64,000 nt of DNA from Pseudomarimonas arenosa (GTDB taxonomy: Bacteria > Pseudomonadota > Gammaproteobacteria > Xanthomonadales > Xanthomonadaceae), in assembly GCF_014841215.1 (NCBI RefSeq), contig NZ_JACYTR010000006.1:121443-185442 (forward strand), written 5' to 3'. How positions within the stretch are numbered: position 1 is the first letter of the stretch; each line of letters begins with the position of its first letter. Shown in pieces: positions 19,101-27,275 of the stretch. The translations under genes and the position numbers were made by a program. Below the pieces are notes generated by a model, which worked only from the letters and a program-made list of their open reading frames with translations, was not told the origin of the DNA and made no database searches.

Positions 19101-19250
19101 AGTGAGATCGGCGGCGACGGCCACGGACTTGGTCTGTCGATCGTGCGCCGCATCGTCGAGCGCATGGGCGGCGAGGTCGGCTGCAGCAGCGAGCCCGGTG
19201 CCGGTGCACGATTCTGGTTCGTGTTGCCCGCCTCGAGTGGACTCAGTTGA
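16119..19250 (+). CDS. Beta-propeller sensor histidine kinase (Reg_prop/Y_Y_Y)
   Basis: 1043 residues. A hydrophobic N-terminus (LLGGLLPLLLLIALRVEA) acts as signal or anchor. Residues about 40-640 hold many two-component-regulator propeller repeats of the form SVWLGTDNGLFRW, which build periplasmic seven-bladed propellers. A Y_Y_Y domain follows (YRYRLEGLDDDW ... LAPGEYRFRASA), then a transmembrane helix at about 757-782. The cytoplasmic kinase has its H-box at His826 (AHDLKTPL), N-box NYLSNAIKYGG, G1 DNGPGLD and G2 GHGLGLSIV. There is no receiver or DNA-binding domain, so it is not a hybrid, and no response regulator gene is adjacent. The start is GTG 16119, overlapping the cyclase stop. Confidence 0.92.
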   Translation: MTRAGNGLGRFIAGTPRGLLGGLLPLLLLIALRVEADDLPPGHLRDYFRETWTTSDGLPHNLVSSIVQTGDGYLWFGTWEGVARYNGHRFDLFDERSIAGLQERGVLALAVDREGELMVGLARSGLLRHRAGRWSSVPLALKRGSPGVLDIVEIDGRTVVGTLGNGVWWVDEAAAPERLVGTEPLASNTVYAVARSIDGSVWLGTDNGLFRWQAGTLEPFGERHRLPKASVLALSADRQGRVLVGTERGAFLIDRAAVSRVFEGAGESSVEAVLIDRHGALWAGGSLLGLYRQSALGVESLDIDHGLPSTRVASLAEDREGSVWVGTSQGLLRLRQAPFFTLTADKGLNGNYVRTLLESDDGDLYIGSSEGVTRVRGDGSATSQIEPLDLRESVISMLAGAPGQLWLGTYYRGVIEWRDGQVVQRFDRQQGLPGNQVRSLLRHQDGSIYVGTNRGLARLQAGAVERLDLRQLPAQDIITMFQQGDGTVWLGTSLGAAHDRDGEFIPLRDPALSKTQRVYGFAEEPDGTLWLVGDRGLARRRDGQWSALGAESGLPVAGVFGILVGPQGNYWLSSNRGVVRIERRDMEAAFRGVPLERFEVFSEADGMASAQCNGAAGVPLIKRSDGALWFATSAGAARVIPASLARFPRLLPAVVIERLRVDGDELPISREFAISSAHRRIELQFAGLSFQAPGKTRYRYRLEGLDDDWVISGSERSAQFTTLAPGEYRFRASAANPNGDWSPHEAELRIRVTPQWWQQSWFLIGVLALALLLAWGLLRLRLNVLQASERRLRAQVDSATIDLQRQADQLREQNIELDAYAHTVAHDLKTPLTTVQGFAQLLAQSEQPLSAEQQQLAAERVLSTARKMADIINALLLLSRVRTDEAVDIGLVDNRPLVRDALQRLQPLIEQHQAELVIPAELPVVMGYPPWVEEVWVNYLSNAIKYGGGEQRRSRVEVGGEVLRDGRVRLWVQDNGPGLDAAARTRLYRPFSRISEIGGDGHGLGLSIVRRIVERMGGEVGCSSEPGAGARFWFVLPASSGLS

Positions 19251-19313
19251 TCGAACGCAAGCCAGCTTGGCCGGACTGAGTGGACACTGCGTTCATTCAA
19301 GGGAGGAGTACTC

Positions 19314-21242
19314 ATGCGAATTGTGCATCGCGCGCAGGCTGTCGAGGCGATATTCGCCGGTTCCGGCCCGATCGTGTTGGCCGCGCCGCTGGGATTGGGC
19401 AAGCCCAATTTGCTGCTCAATGCCCTGTATCAAGCCGCCTGCCAACGACCCGATCGTCCGTTCAGCCTGTTCACCGCGCTGTCCTTGGCACCGCCCACGC
19501 CCAGTGCCGATCTTGAGCGGCGTTTTCTGCAGCCCTTTCTTGACCGGCACTTTGGTCAGGACTACCCGCGTCTGGCCTATGTCGACGACCAGATTGCCGG
19601 CCGTCTTCCCGCGCATGTTCATGTGCACGAGTTCTACCTGCAGAGCGGCGCCTTGCTGCGCACCGCCGGTGCGCAGCGCGATTACATCAGCCTCAATTAC
19701 ACCCATGTCGCGCGCTCGGTAGCCGCGCGCGGCGTCACCGCCTTGGTGCAGCTGCTGGCTCGCGACCCCGACAGCGGTCGCTTGAGCTTCAGCTGCAATC
19801 CTGACCTCACCCTTGATCTGCTCGATGAGATCAGGGCGCTGGGCCTGGAGAAGCCGTTGCTGGTCGGTGAGGTGCATGAGGAACTGCCGTTCATGGGCGG
19901 TAGTGCTGTGGTACCCGATGGGCTGTTTGACTATCTGATTGAGCCCGAGGCCGATCCGCACCCGCTGTTCGCCCTGCCGCGCAAGCCGGTCAGTGATGCC
20001 GAATATGCGATCGGCTTCTACGCCAGCACCCTGGTGCGCGATGGCGGCACTCTGCAGATTGGCATCGGTGCGCTCAGCGATGGGCTGACCCATGCCCTGG
20101 TACTGCGGCAGACTCGAAACGCCGATTATCGGCGGATCATCAAGGCACTGTGGCCGGCGGTGGAAGAGTCGGAACTGGTCTGCCGCTGGGGTGGCTTGGG
20201 CGAGTTCGAGCAGGGCCTGTTCGGCGCCAGTGAAATGATCATGGATGGCTTCTGTCATCTGGTCGATTCTGGCGTGGTGAAACGACATGTGGTGGATGAT
20301 CTGGCCCTGATGCAGCGCGTGCACGACGGAACGGCAGACGATGCCGACCACGAGCGACTGAAGCGCGAGGGCGAGATTCTGCACGGCGGCTTTTTCCTCG
20401 GCTCGAAACATCTGTACCAATGGTTGCGCCAGCGCAGTCCGGAACAGGCGCGACAGATCCGCATGACACGCATATCGCATATCAATGAGCTGTACGGCGG
20501 GCAGGAAGCCCTGGAGCGACTGCAGCGGCGTGAAGCACGCTTCTTCAACACCTGCATGATGAGCAGCCTGCTCGGTTCGGCAGTGTCAGATGCCCTCGAG
20601 GATGGGCGGGTAGTGTCCGGAATTGGCGGTCAATACAACTTTGTCGCCATGGCGCATGCATTGCGCGAAAGTCGCTCGATTCTCATGTTCAGAGCACGAC
20701 GTGAGTCGGCCAAGGGGGCGCAGTCCGGCGTGGTCTTCAACTATGGACATAGCAGCATTCCACGCCATCTGCGTGACATCATGATCAATGAGTATGGGAT
20801 TGCCGACTTGCGCGGTCGCTCCGATGCCGAATGCATCGATGCCATGTTGGCGATCAGCGACGCCGGTTTCGCGCAGGGACTGGCCGAACAGGCGCGCGCC
20901 AGTGGCAAGTGGGACGGCAGCGCGGACAGCGCGAGTGGCAATCGTGCAGCGCGCCTGACGGAATGCCTGGCGCCATTCCGCGCCCAGGGAGTGCTGCCCG
21001 ATTTTCCCTTGGGCTGTGATTTCAACGCGACCGAACAGCGATTGATCAAGGCCTTGGGTTGGCTCAAGCGACGTGCCAAGCGTGGCAAGCTCAGGCTGAT
21101 TGTCGAGGCCATGCTGCAGGCGCCGCCCGCCGACGAAAGCGAGGCTTTCGAGCGCATGGGACTGGCTCGACCGGCGGGCGTGTCGGAGCGTCTGACTGCC
21201 CGGCTACTTGGGCTGGCCCTGGCAAGAACAGCCCATCGATGA
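19314..21242 (+). CDS. Acetyl-CoA hydrolase/transferase family protein
   Basis: 642 residues, larger than the usual 430-550-residue CoA transferases of this family. Conserved C-terminal signature NEYGIADLRGRSDAECIDAMLAI is followed by basic residues. The N-terminal half begins IVLAAPLGLGKPNLLLNALY and contains GGTLQIGIGALSDGLTHAL, typical CoA-transferase glycine-rich segments. The family moves CoA between carboxylic acids or hydrolyses acyl-CoA. Here an approximately 90-residue insertion (LMQRVHDGTADDADHERLK ... INELYGGQEALE) separates the halves. A strong GGGAGGAG Shine-Dalgarno at 19301-19308 supports ATG 19314. It stands alone, 63 bases after the kinase gene. Confidence 0.82.
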   Translation: MRIVHRAQAVEAIFAGSGPIVLAAPLGLGKPNLLLNALYQAACQRPDRPFSLFTALSLAPPTPSADLERRFLQPFLDRHFGQDYPRLAYVDDQIAGRLPAHVHVHEFYLQSGALLRTAGAQRDYISLNYTHVARSVAARGVTALVQLLARDPDSGRLSFSCNPDLTLDLLDEIRALGLEKPLLVGEVHEELPFMGGSAVVPDGLFDYLIEPEADPHPLFALPRKPVSDAEYAIGFYASTLVRDGGTLQIGIGALSDGLTHALVLRQTRNADYRRIIKALWPAVEESELVCRWGGLGEFEQGLFGASEMIMDGFCHLVDSGVVKRHVVDDLALMQRVHDGTADDADHERLKREGEILHGGFFLGSKHLYQWLRQRSPEQARQIRMTRISHINELYGGQEALERLQRREARFFNTCMMSSLLGSAVSDALEDGRVVSGIGGQYNFVAMAHALRESRSILMFRARRESAKGAQSGVVFNYGHSSIPRHLRDIMINEYGIADLRGRSDAECIDAMLAISDAGFAQGLAEQARASGKWDGSADSASGNRAARLTECLAPFRAQGVLPDFPLGCDFNATEQRLIKALGWLKRRAKRGKLRLIVEAMLQAPPADESEAFERMGLARPAGVSERLTARLLGLALARTAHR

Positions 21243-21317
21243 GCCTGCAGCGGTGACGCGACTTTGGGCGTAGCATGTAGCAGCGGTTCGCATTTCGCAT
21301 CGGTCGGATGGGTACCC

Positions 21318-23570
21318 ATGCACATAGCGGATGTCGTCGAGCGGGGAAGGGGTCAGAGGGCGCCGAGTCGAGCTGTTCTGAACAGTGTCCTTGGCGTCTT
21401 GTGCTGCGCGCTGATGCTGCCGATCTGCGCAGCGCAAACCTCTGACGAGACAGCGACCGAACTGGATCATGTCTCGGTAGTCGGTCGCGGAGAGCGCCGT
21501 CAGGTGCAGCGCGTCGATGGTGCCGACACGAGAAGCCAGGTGCCGGGCGCCAGCCCGCTGAAACTGCTGGAGAATCGACCTGGGGTCAGTCTGCAGTCGG
21601 CCGATCCGTTCGCCAGCTATGAATGGTCCACGCGCATCACCATTCGTGGGTTCCCACAGCAGAAGCTGGCCTTCAGTCTGGATGGCATCCCGCTGGGTGA
21701 CATGAGTTACCCCAATCACAATGGCCTGCATCTCAGCCGTGCCCTGATCAGCGAAAACCTGCGCGCGCTGGAGCTGGCTCAGGGCAGCGCTGCCCTCGAT
21801 GCGCCGGCGACCCATGTGCTGGGCGGTGCCGTGCATGCCTATACCCGAGACCCCGCTGAACAGTTCGGCGGTCGTGCCGACCTCAGCGTTGGCAGTCAGG
21901 GCTCCAATCGATCCTACCTGCGGCTGGATAGCGGCACTTGGTCGGACTTCAGCCTGCTGCTGTCCGGACTGCGCCAAGATGGCGAGAAATGGAAAGGGCA
22001 GGGCGACCAGCGGCAGACTCAGTTCAACGGCAAGGCGCGTTGGCGTTGGGCTGAGACCGAATGGCGTGCGTTCCTGGCCAGCTCGCAGCGGCGCGAGAAC
22101 GATTACATGGACATGTCACTGGATTCACAGCGCCGTCTGGGCTGGAACTGGGATTACTACGCGCCGGATTGGCAGCGCGCCATTGATGCCGCCGAAGGCC
22201 GATTCAGCGGCGGCGTTGAAACGCTGGACGATGCCTACTATCGCGGACGCGGGCTGCGCAACGATGAGCTTGGCTATCTGGCGATCGACTGGCTGAGCGG
22301 CGACTGGAATTTCGAGGCCAAGCTCTACGCTCATCGCGGACGTGGTCAAGGCCATTGGATCACGCCCTATACGCCATCTCTGGATGTGCCCTTGTCCTTG
22401 CGCACCACCGATCTGCACATCGATCGCAGCGGATTCCTGCCACGACTGGACTGGGCTGGGGAACAGCATCAGTTCGCCATCGGCGGCTGGTGGGAGGACA
22501 ACGAGCATCGCATTCAGCGCGATTTCTACGGCCTTGAGCGCAGTGTACCGCCCGACCAGATGCGCTTTTTCCGCAACCCCGACGTGCAGGTGTTTGCTCA
22601 GGACTTCGACATCGATACGCGCCAGTTCTGGCTGCGCGATCACTGGCGTCTGCTGGATCAGCGCCTGGATCTGGAATGGGGCTTCAAGGCCACCGACGTG
22701 CGCATTCGCGCGCGCAGCCCGCTGGGCGACCGCGCCGCCGGTGAGCTACGCAGTCGCGACTACTTCCAGCCGCAGTTTGGGCTGCGCTTCAGTGTGAGCG
22801 ATGAACAGGAGCTGTTCGCCGCCTATCAGCAGAGCACGGCCAGCTTCAATGCCGGATTCACCGGCCCCTTCGCCGCCAGTCAAGCTGCTTTCGATCAGTT
22901 CGCCGGGGCCCTGCGCGCCGAGCAGGCCCACAACATGGAGTTTGGGTGGAGGGTGCGGCAGGCACTGTGGGAGGCTTCAGTGGCGGCCTATCAGGTGAAC
23001 TTTCAGGATCGCCTGCTGGCCATCAGTCAGTGCACGGGAATTCTCGGCTGTCCGGTGGGCTTCGCCAATGTTGGCGATGTCCGCACACGCGGCGTGGAGC
23101 TGGCGTTCGACTGGCGCCCAAGTGCAGGCTGGCATGCCTATATCAGCGCCAGCTACAACGACTCGCAGTACCTCGATGACTATCTGGATGGCGATACGCT
23201 GGTGCCGACCGCCGGAAAACAGGTGGTTGATACACCGCGCTGGCTGCTGGCCGGACGCCTGCAATGGCAGCAGGGTCCATGGTCAGCCGGCCTGAGCAGC
23301 AAATACACCGATCAGCGCTTCTATACCTACAGCAATGATGCCAAGGTGGCCGCGCATACGATCACCGATATCGATCTCAGCTGGCGGCCGGAGTTGGGGC
23401 AGCGCCTGCAACTGGAGTTGCGGCTCAAGCTTGGCAATGTATTCAATGAACGCTACTTCGCCACCGTTGACAGCAATGGCTTCGTCGCCTTCGATCCACA
23501 GGGCCAGCATTACTCACTGCTGGTCGGCGCTCCCCGACAATGGTTCTTCACCGCCGAGCTGGGCTTCTGA
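21318..23570 (+). CDS. TonB-dependent outer membrane receptor
   Basis: 750 residues. The N-terminal signal region is VLNSVLGVLCCALMLPICAAQT. The plug follows, including LKLLENRPGVSLQSADPFASYEWSTRITIRGFPQQKLAFSLDGIPLGD. The rest is a 22-strand barrel with alternating aromatic strands, ending in the outer-membrane C-terminal Phe (PRQWFFTAELGF), the signal for BAM insertion. Such receptors take up siderophores, vitamins or oligosaccharides using TonB energy. The substrate cannot be read from the sequence. Its 3' end overlaps the convergent solute-binding gene by 57 bases. ATG 21318 fits the signal peptide better than an upstream in-frame start. Confidence 0.9.
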   Translation: MHIADVVERGRGQRAPSRAVLNSVLGVLCCALMLPICAAQTSDETATELDHVSVVGRGERRQVQRVDGADTRSQVPGASPLKLLENRPGVSLQSADPFASYEWSTRITIRGFPQQKLAFSLDGIPLGDMSYPNHNGLHLSRALISENLRALELAQGSAALDAPATHVLGGAVHAYTRDPAEQFGGRADLSVGSQGSNRSYLRLDSGTWSDFSLLLSGLRQDGEKWKGQGDQRQTQFNGKARWRWAETEWRAFLASSQRRENDYMDMSLDSQRRLGWNWDYYAPDWQRAIDAAEGRFSGGVETLDDAYYRGRGLRNDELGYLAIDWLSGDWNFEAKLYAHRGRGQGHWITPYTPSLDVPLSLRTTDLHIDRSGFLPRLDWAGEQHQFAIGGWWEDNEHRIQRDFYGLERSVPPDQMRFFRNPDVQVFAQDFDIDTRQFWLRDHWRLLDQRLDLEWGFKATDVRIRARSPLGDRAAGELRSRDYFQPQFGLRFSVSDEQELFAAYQQSTASFNAGFTGPFAASQAAFDQFAGALRAEQAHNMEFGWRVRQALWEASVAAYQVNFQDRLLAISQCTGILGCPVGFANVGDVRTRGVELAFDWRPSAGWHAYISASYNDSQYLDDYLDGDTLVPTAGKQVVDTPRWLLAGRLQWQQGPWSAGLSSKYTDQRFYTYSNDAKVAAHTITDIDLSWRPELGQRLQLELRLKLGNVFNERYFATVDSNGFVAFDPQGQHYSLLVGAPRQWFFTAELGF

Positions 23571-24323
23571 AGGACGCCGGTGCAGCCGTGACTTCTGCTC
23601 CGCGATGGCCTGCCAGACCCGTTCGCGGGTTTCGAAAGTAAATCGGCTGCGCTTGGAGAAGGCCAGGAAATAGGGCACCGGTCGCACTGGCTGGCGGCTG
23701 ATGTGCAGCTGTTCGCCCAGGTCTTGCTGTTCGATCAGTAGTTCGACGCTGAGTCGATTGGCCACGGCCGAGCCGCTGCCTTCGCGCAGCAGTTTGATCA
23801 AGGCAGCCTGTTCATTTGGCGCGCCGTCATCCACCTCAACACCTTGTTCGCGCAGGAACGGAGCGATTTCCCAGCCGCGTGGCACCCGCACCGGTGGCGG
23901 CAGAGACTGGGGGTCACCGTCGTACTCAAAACCCAGCGCTGCCAGTGTCACCACCACATCCAGATTCTCCCCCAGAGCCTGGGCGGGATCGGGCAGGCTG
24001 TCCTGCTTGGGATAGAAATAGATCTTGTCGCGCACTTCGGTGTACATCAGCGGGCCGATGGCGTCGACGTCGCCACGTTCCGCTTGCAGCTGACAGCGAA
24101 TCCACGGCATCGGACGAAAGTCGGCCTGCAGATTCAAGCTTTGCAGCGCGGTTCGCAGGATCTCCGCGTGCAGGCCGCGTACCTCACCTGCTTCCACCCA
24201 CATGTATGGCCGCCAGTCGGCCTGGTCGACGCAGATACGCACCCGCTGTACCGCCTCGGCTGGCGCCGTCAGCCAAAGCAGGGCAAGTAGAGCTAGCGAG
24301 TGGGTTGGAGAACGGCGCTGCAT
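23514..24323 (-). CDS. Periplasmic solute-binding (type 3-like) protein
   Basis: 269 residues with a signal peptide (LALLALLWLTAPAEA). The mature part begins VQRVRICVDQADWRPYMWVEAGEVRGLHAEILRTAL, the typical start of bacterial extracellular family 3 binding proteins (SBP_bac_3), and continues FRPMPWIRCQLQAERGDVDAIGPLMYTEVRDKI. No permease gene is adjacent. In Lysobacterales such orphan proteins often serve as sensors or ligand carriers rather than ABC components, but this is inference. The last 19 codons overlap the end of the TonB receptor gene on the other strand, an unusual coding-coding antisense overlap that may be recent. Confidence 0.75.
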   Translation of the reverse strand: MQRRSPTHSLALLALLWLTAPAEAVQRVRICVDQADWRPYMWVEAGEVRGLHAEILRTALQSLNLQADFRPMPWIRCQLQAERGDVDAIGPLMYTEVRDKIYFYPKQDSLPDPAQALGENLDVVVTLAALGFEYDGDPQSLPPPVRVPRGWEIAPFLREQGVEVDDGAPNEQAALIKLLREGSGSAVANRLSVELLIEQQDLGEQLHISRQPVRPVPYFLAFSKRSRFTFETRERVWQAIAEQKSRLHRRPSEAQLGGEEPLSGSADQQ

Positions 24324-24426
24324 GGGCTCAGTATGCCGCGTCGACTATCGGCTTGGGGTGTCGGCCTGGCCCTCGGGCCTGGGCAAGCAGATGCGCTGTG
24401 CGGGGAGTAGCCGAGCCGCAGGCCAC

Positions 24427-25383
24427 TCAGATGCCAGTACTGCTCAGACCGGTGGGGCGGGCGCGGTTCAGGCTGAGGTTCAGCACATCCGGGCGCGAGT
24501 AGTGACCGAACGGGTCGAAGTGGTGCCGGGCGCGCCGTACTGCCGCGTGATCCAGCTCAGCGACGATCAGTTGCTCCTCATCCAGCACTGGCTCGATCAG
24601 CCAGCTGCCATCGGGGCTGGCTATGCAGGAGCCGCCATTGGCCATCACCTCGGGCAACAGCGCGGTGACCTGATCGGGCCAGGGCAGCTGGCTGGGCAGT
24701 GCGGATTTGTTCAGAACCGAGCTGACCGATAACACATAGCTTCGCCCTTCCTTGGCCATGAATGGGGTGATCTGTTCGGTATTGCGCAGGCTGCCCGGCC
24801 ATACCGCCACATGCAGATCCTCGCCCTGCCCATACAGGGCGGCCCGTGCCAGTGGCATCCAGTTCTCCCAACAGTTGAGTCCACCGAGCTGGAAGGCGCC
24901 GAAAGGGAAGGTCTGCAGACCATGACCATCGCCTGGCGACCAGCTCAGCCGCTCCTCATGGGTGGGCATCAGCTTGCGATGAATATTGCGCAGGGCGCCA
25001 TGTTCGTCGATGGTCACCAGGCTGCAGTACAGGCTCAGGCCACGGCTGCGAGTGCGCTCGATGCAGCCCAGCATCACCCAGATCCGCCGCCGCGCTGCTT
25101 CGGCGCAGACCGGCGCCAGCATGCCCTCGTCGACGCTGACCGCCTGATCGACATAGTGGGCGTGAATCTGCGCCTGCAGCTCGGACTCGAAACGCGCCGC
25201 ATCGGTGTGCTCCAACCAGAACGGGTAGCCAGGTACCGCTGCCTCTGGAAACACCACCAGGTTCGCCCCCTCGTCGGCAGCCTGGTTGATCCAGTCGAGC
25301 ACCTTGTTAAGGGTGGCATGGCGGTCGAGCCAGACCGGGCTCATCTGAGCCAGGGCGACCGTTACAAGATCATTGGTGGACAT
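24427..25383 (-). CDS. Nitrilase-superfamily hydrolase
   Basis: 318 residues. The catalytic triad is visible: Glu47 (VVFPEAAVPGYP), Lys137 (NIHRKLMPTHEER) and Cys171 (GGLNCWENWMPLAR). The FPEA-x-x-PGYP and C-W-E-N-W-M-P patterns are those of true nitrilases rather than amidases, so it probably converts a nitrile to the acid and ammonia. The substrate is unknown. It begins MSTNDLVTVALAQMSPVWLDR, consistent with the family. Flanking genes are unrelated, with about 100-base gaps on both sides, so it is likely an independent transcription unit. Confidence 0.88.
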   Translation of the reverse strand: MSTNDLVTVALAQMSPVWLDRHATLNKVLDWINQAADEGANLVVFPEAAVPGYPFWLEHTDAARFESELQAQIHAHYVDQAVSVDEGMLAPVCAEAARRRIWVMLGCIERTRSRGLSLYCSLVTIDEHGALRNIHRKLMPTHEERLSWSPGDGHGLQTFPFGAFQLGGLNCWENWMPLARAALYGQGEDLHVAVWPGSLRNTEQITPFMAKEGRSYVLSVSSVLNKSALPSQLPWPDQVTALLPEVMANGGSCIASPDGSWLIEPVLDEEQLIVAELDHAAVRRARHHFDPFGHYSRPDVLNLSLNRARPTGLSSTGI

Positions 25384-25459
25384 GGCAATCGGCGTCGGGA
25401 GTGGACGCCTTGCATGGTAGCGCGCGTGGACCGGCGCTGCGCGCTACCGGCATGAGCCG

Positions 25460-26110
25460 TTATCTAAGCAGGCTGGCCGCCTCCTCGGCACCCTGTCCCA
25501 TCGCCAACTGGTAGGCGCTGAGTCCACGCCGATTGAGCCGCTGTCGGTCGGCGCCAAAGGAGAGCAGCAGCCGCACCAGTTCGGCGTCGCCGTCGCGCGC
25601 CGCCAGATGCAGGGCCGAGTGGCCATCGAAATCCTGCGCATCGACTGGCGCATTGGCCAGCAGCAGCTGTTTGACGATCTGCTGGCGTGCGGGCCATTCA
25701 GCACGTCGGCGTGACATTGCCGCCAACAAGGCCGCGCCGTCGGCCTTGGCGCCCCGCGCCAGCAATTCAGGCACCAGCTGCGGCGCCATCCGCCCCAGCG
25801 AATGTGGCCAGGCGTACTTCAGCTGTGCATCTTTCAGTCGGGGGTGGGTCTGTAGCATCAGAAGACCACAGTCGGCGGAAAGCTCGATGCACGGGCCAAG
25901 CGCGAGACTGGCCTGCTCCAGCGTCATTTCGGCGATGCGCGGATAGTACGAGCTGGCCGGCTCGGCCACGCCAGCCACGGCCAGGGCTTCGCGCCAGGCG
26001 ATATTGCCCTTGCCATCGTCAAACCTGGCATTGGGCTGGCTGCCGCCGCAGGCGGTCAATGCCAGGCACAGCGCTGCAGTCAAGACCGAACGTTCTTGCA
26101 AACCCATCAT
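25460..26110 (-). CDS. Ankyrin-repeat lipoprotein
   Basis: 216 residues. After a short N-terminus there is a lipobox (ALCLALTAC, Cys lipid anchor), then a nondescript region and C-terminal ankyrin repeats: DFDGHSALHLAARDGDAELVRLLLSFGADRQRLNRRGLSAYQLA. The start ATG at 26110 overlaps the stop of the upstream lipoprotein gene by four bases (ATGATG with TGA), so the two are coupled. A second ATG follows at once. Ankyrin lipoproteins of this sort are found in periplasmic or surface protein-protein contacts. The partner is not known. Confidence 0.8.
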   Translation of the reverse strand: MMGLQERSVLTAALCLALTACGGSQPNARFDDGKGNIAWREALAVAGVAEPASSYYPRIAEMTLEQASLALGPCIELSADCGLLMLQTHPRLKDAQLKYAWPHSLGRMAPQLVPELLARGAKADGAALLAAMSRRRAEWPARQQIVKQLLLANAPVDAQDFDGHSALHLAARDGDAELVRLLLSFGADRQRLNRRGLSAYQLAMGQGAEEAASLLR

Positions 26111-26958
26111 CGAGGATTTCTCCACCAGCGATCCATGGCCCAGTGCTTTTCCCATAGCTCTTCTCGATGGGCGCTGCGGCTGTGCAGGATTTTCTTATCA
26201 AGTAGTTCAACCTTGGGGCCGGCGCTCCAGCGCTCGTCGCGCACCTGGCAGAACAGGTAGGTACGAAAAGTCACCGCGGCGGTATGAATCTGCTCATTGG
26301 GAAAATCGAGCAGTTCGACTTCGGCGAACACCTCCACCGGCAATCGCGGCGGGCCAAAGCCGTCCAGCACCGGGGTGAATCGCGGCAGTGAGCGCAGGCT
26401 CATCTTGCGCGGGACCTGCGCAAAGTCCAACAGACCGAACTCAATGCCGGGCTGCTCCAGCAGGGCGATGACCTGGTCTGGGCTCGGGTCGGGCAGGCCG
26501 CGGTACAGCAGAGCCGTGCTGAACAGCGGGTCAGGCTCCCACTGGTCGTCGCGAAAGCGAAAACGCAGCGCATTCAGCGCCATGCTCTCGGCCTCGGGAA
26601 ACTTCAGATTGGCAGCGTCGGCGGTGACCGCGGTGTGCGGTTGGTAGACCCAGTAGCGATCCTGCGGGTCCCACCTTACTCGTCCAGCGTCTTCGCCGAT
26701 AACCTCCAGACGATTGACCCGCCAGTAGCTGTACTTGGTTGCGAGTGCCGCCCGTACCTCCGATCGGCTCGGCAATTGCGATGCCGTCAAGAGCGCAGGC
26801 GGCGAGGGGGAGTCAGCGCTGCTGACGATCTGCAGGTGGGGTCGGCGATCACAGCCAGTGGTGGCGAGCAGGACGGCCAGCAGCAGGGGCCCCAGGCGGA
26901 GCAAGGTGGAAGATCGCACGGCGTGAAGCGTCGATGAAGGTGGCGCATTGTAGAGCAT
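26107..26958 (-). CDS. Uncharacterised lipoprotein
   Basis: 283 residues. A type II signal region (LLRLGPLLLAVLLATTGC) places a lipidated Cys after about 35 residues. The rest, rich in aromatic and acidic residues (KYSYWRVNRLEVIGEDAG ... VFAEVELLDFPNEQIHTAAVTFRTYLFCQVRDERW), is not a family I recognise. ATG 26958 is used. A GTG at 26973 and a GTG nearer the hydrophobic stretch at about 26920 are alternatives. It is transcribed just before the ankyrin lipoprotein with a 4-base overlap, which suggests a two-protein envelope unit. Confidence 0.65.
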   Translation of the reverse strand: MLYNAPPSSTLHAVRSSTLLRLGPLLLAVLLATTGCDRRPHLQIVSSADSPSPPALLTASQLPSRSEVRAALATKYSYWRVNRLEVIGEDAGRVRWDPQDRYWVYQPHTAVTADAANLKFPEAESMALNALRFRFRDDQWEPDPLFSTALLYRGLPDPSPDQVIALLEQPGIEFGLLDFAQVPRKMSLRSLPRFTPVLDGFGPPRLPVEVFAEVELLDFPNEQIHTAAVTFRTYLFCQVRDERWSAGPKVELLDKKILHSRSAHREELWEKHWAMDRWWRNPR

Positions 26959-27275
26959 GCGCCGATTCGACACGGCAACCGAAAGCGGCGGGTCAAGACC
27001 CTACGTCAGCTACGCTCGCGTGGGGGTACGCTCGGTGCGTCTCCAAATCCGTCGCGTCATAGGGTGCAGCTTGGGCGCACCGATGACGATCAGGCTGATT
27101 GCGCGCGCAGAGCGCGCGATCGCTCGGTTATCACAGCAAGCCCCGGGGCGAGAAATCAGGGTGGAGAGAATCAAACCGCGCAGGCGTGCCCTGCGGGAGG
27201 CCCGAGGTATTTGCTGTTGCTTCCCCAACGAGCCGAGCAGGACGATATCAGGCGGCTGAAACAAGTCTCAGCCTG
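26959..27275. other. Intergenic region with repeat fragments
   Basis: 317 bases between the lipoprotein gene start and the DUF1501 gene stop. It contains a degenerate copy of one end of the valS element (26987-27005), a hairpin of CGCGCG arms around five bases (27102-27118), and the hairpin at the DUF1501 stop. I see no open frame with coding character and no clear promoter. Confidence 0.6.
27244..27275 (-). terminator. Hairpin after DUF1501 gene
   Basis: GATATCAGG is followed by GGCTGAAACAAGTCTCAGCC, a 9-bp stem with one mismatch and a two-base loop, ending two bases after the DUF1501 stop on the minus strand. A closely similar unit lies at 48235-48263. No T-run follows on the minus strand, so it may be a REP-type barrier rather than a strong intrinsic terminator. 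Confidence 0.45.
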
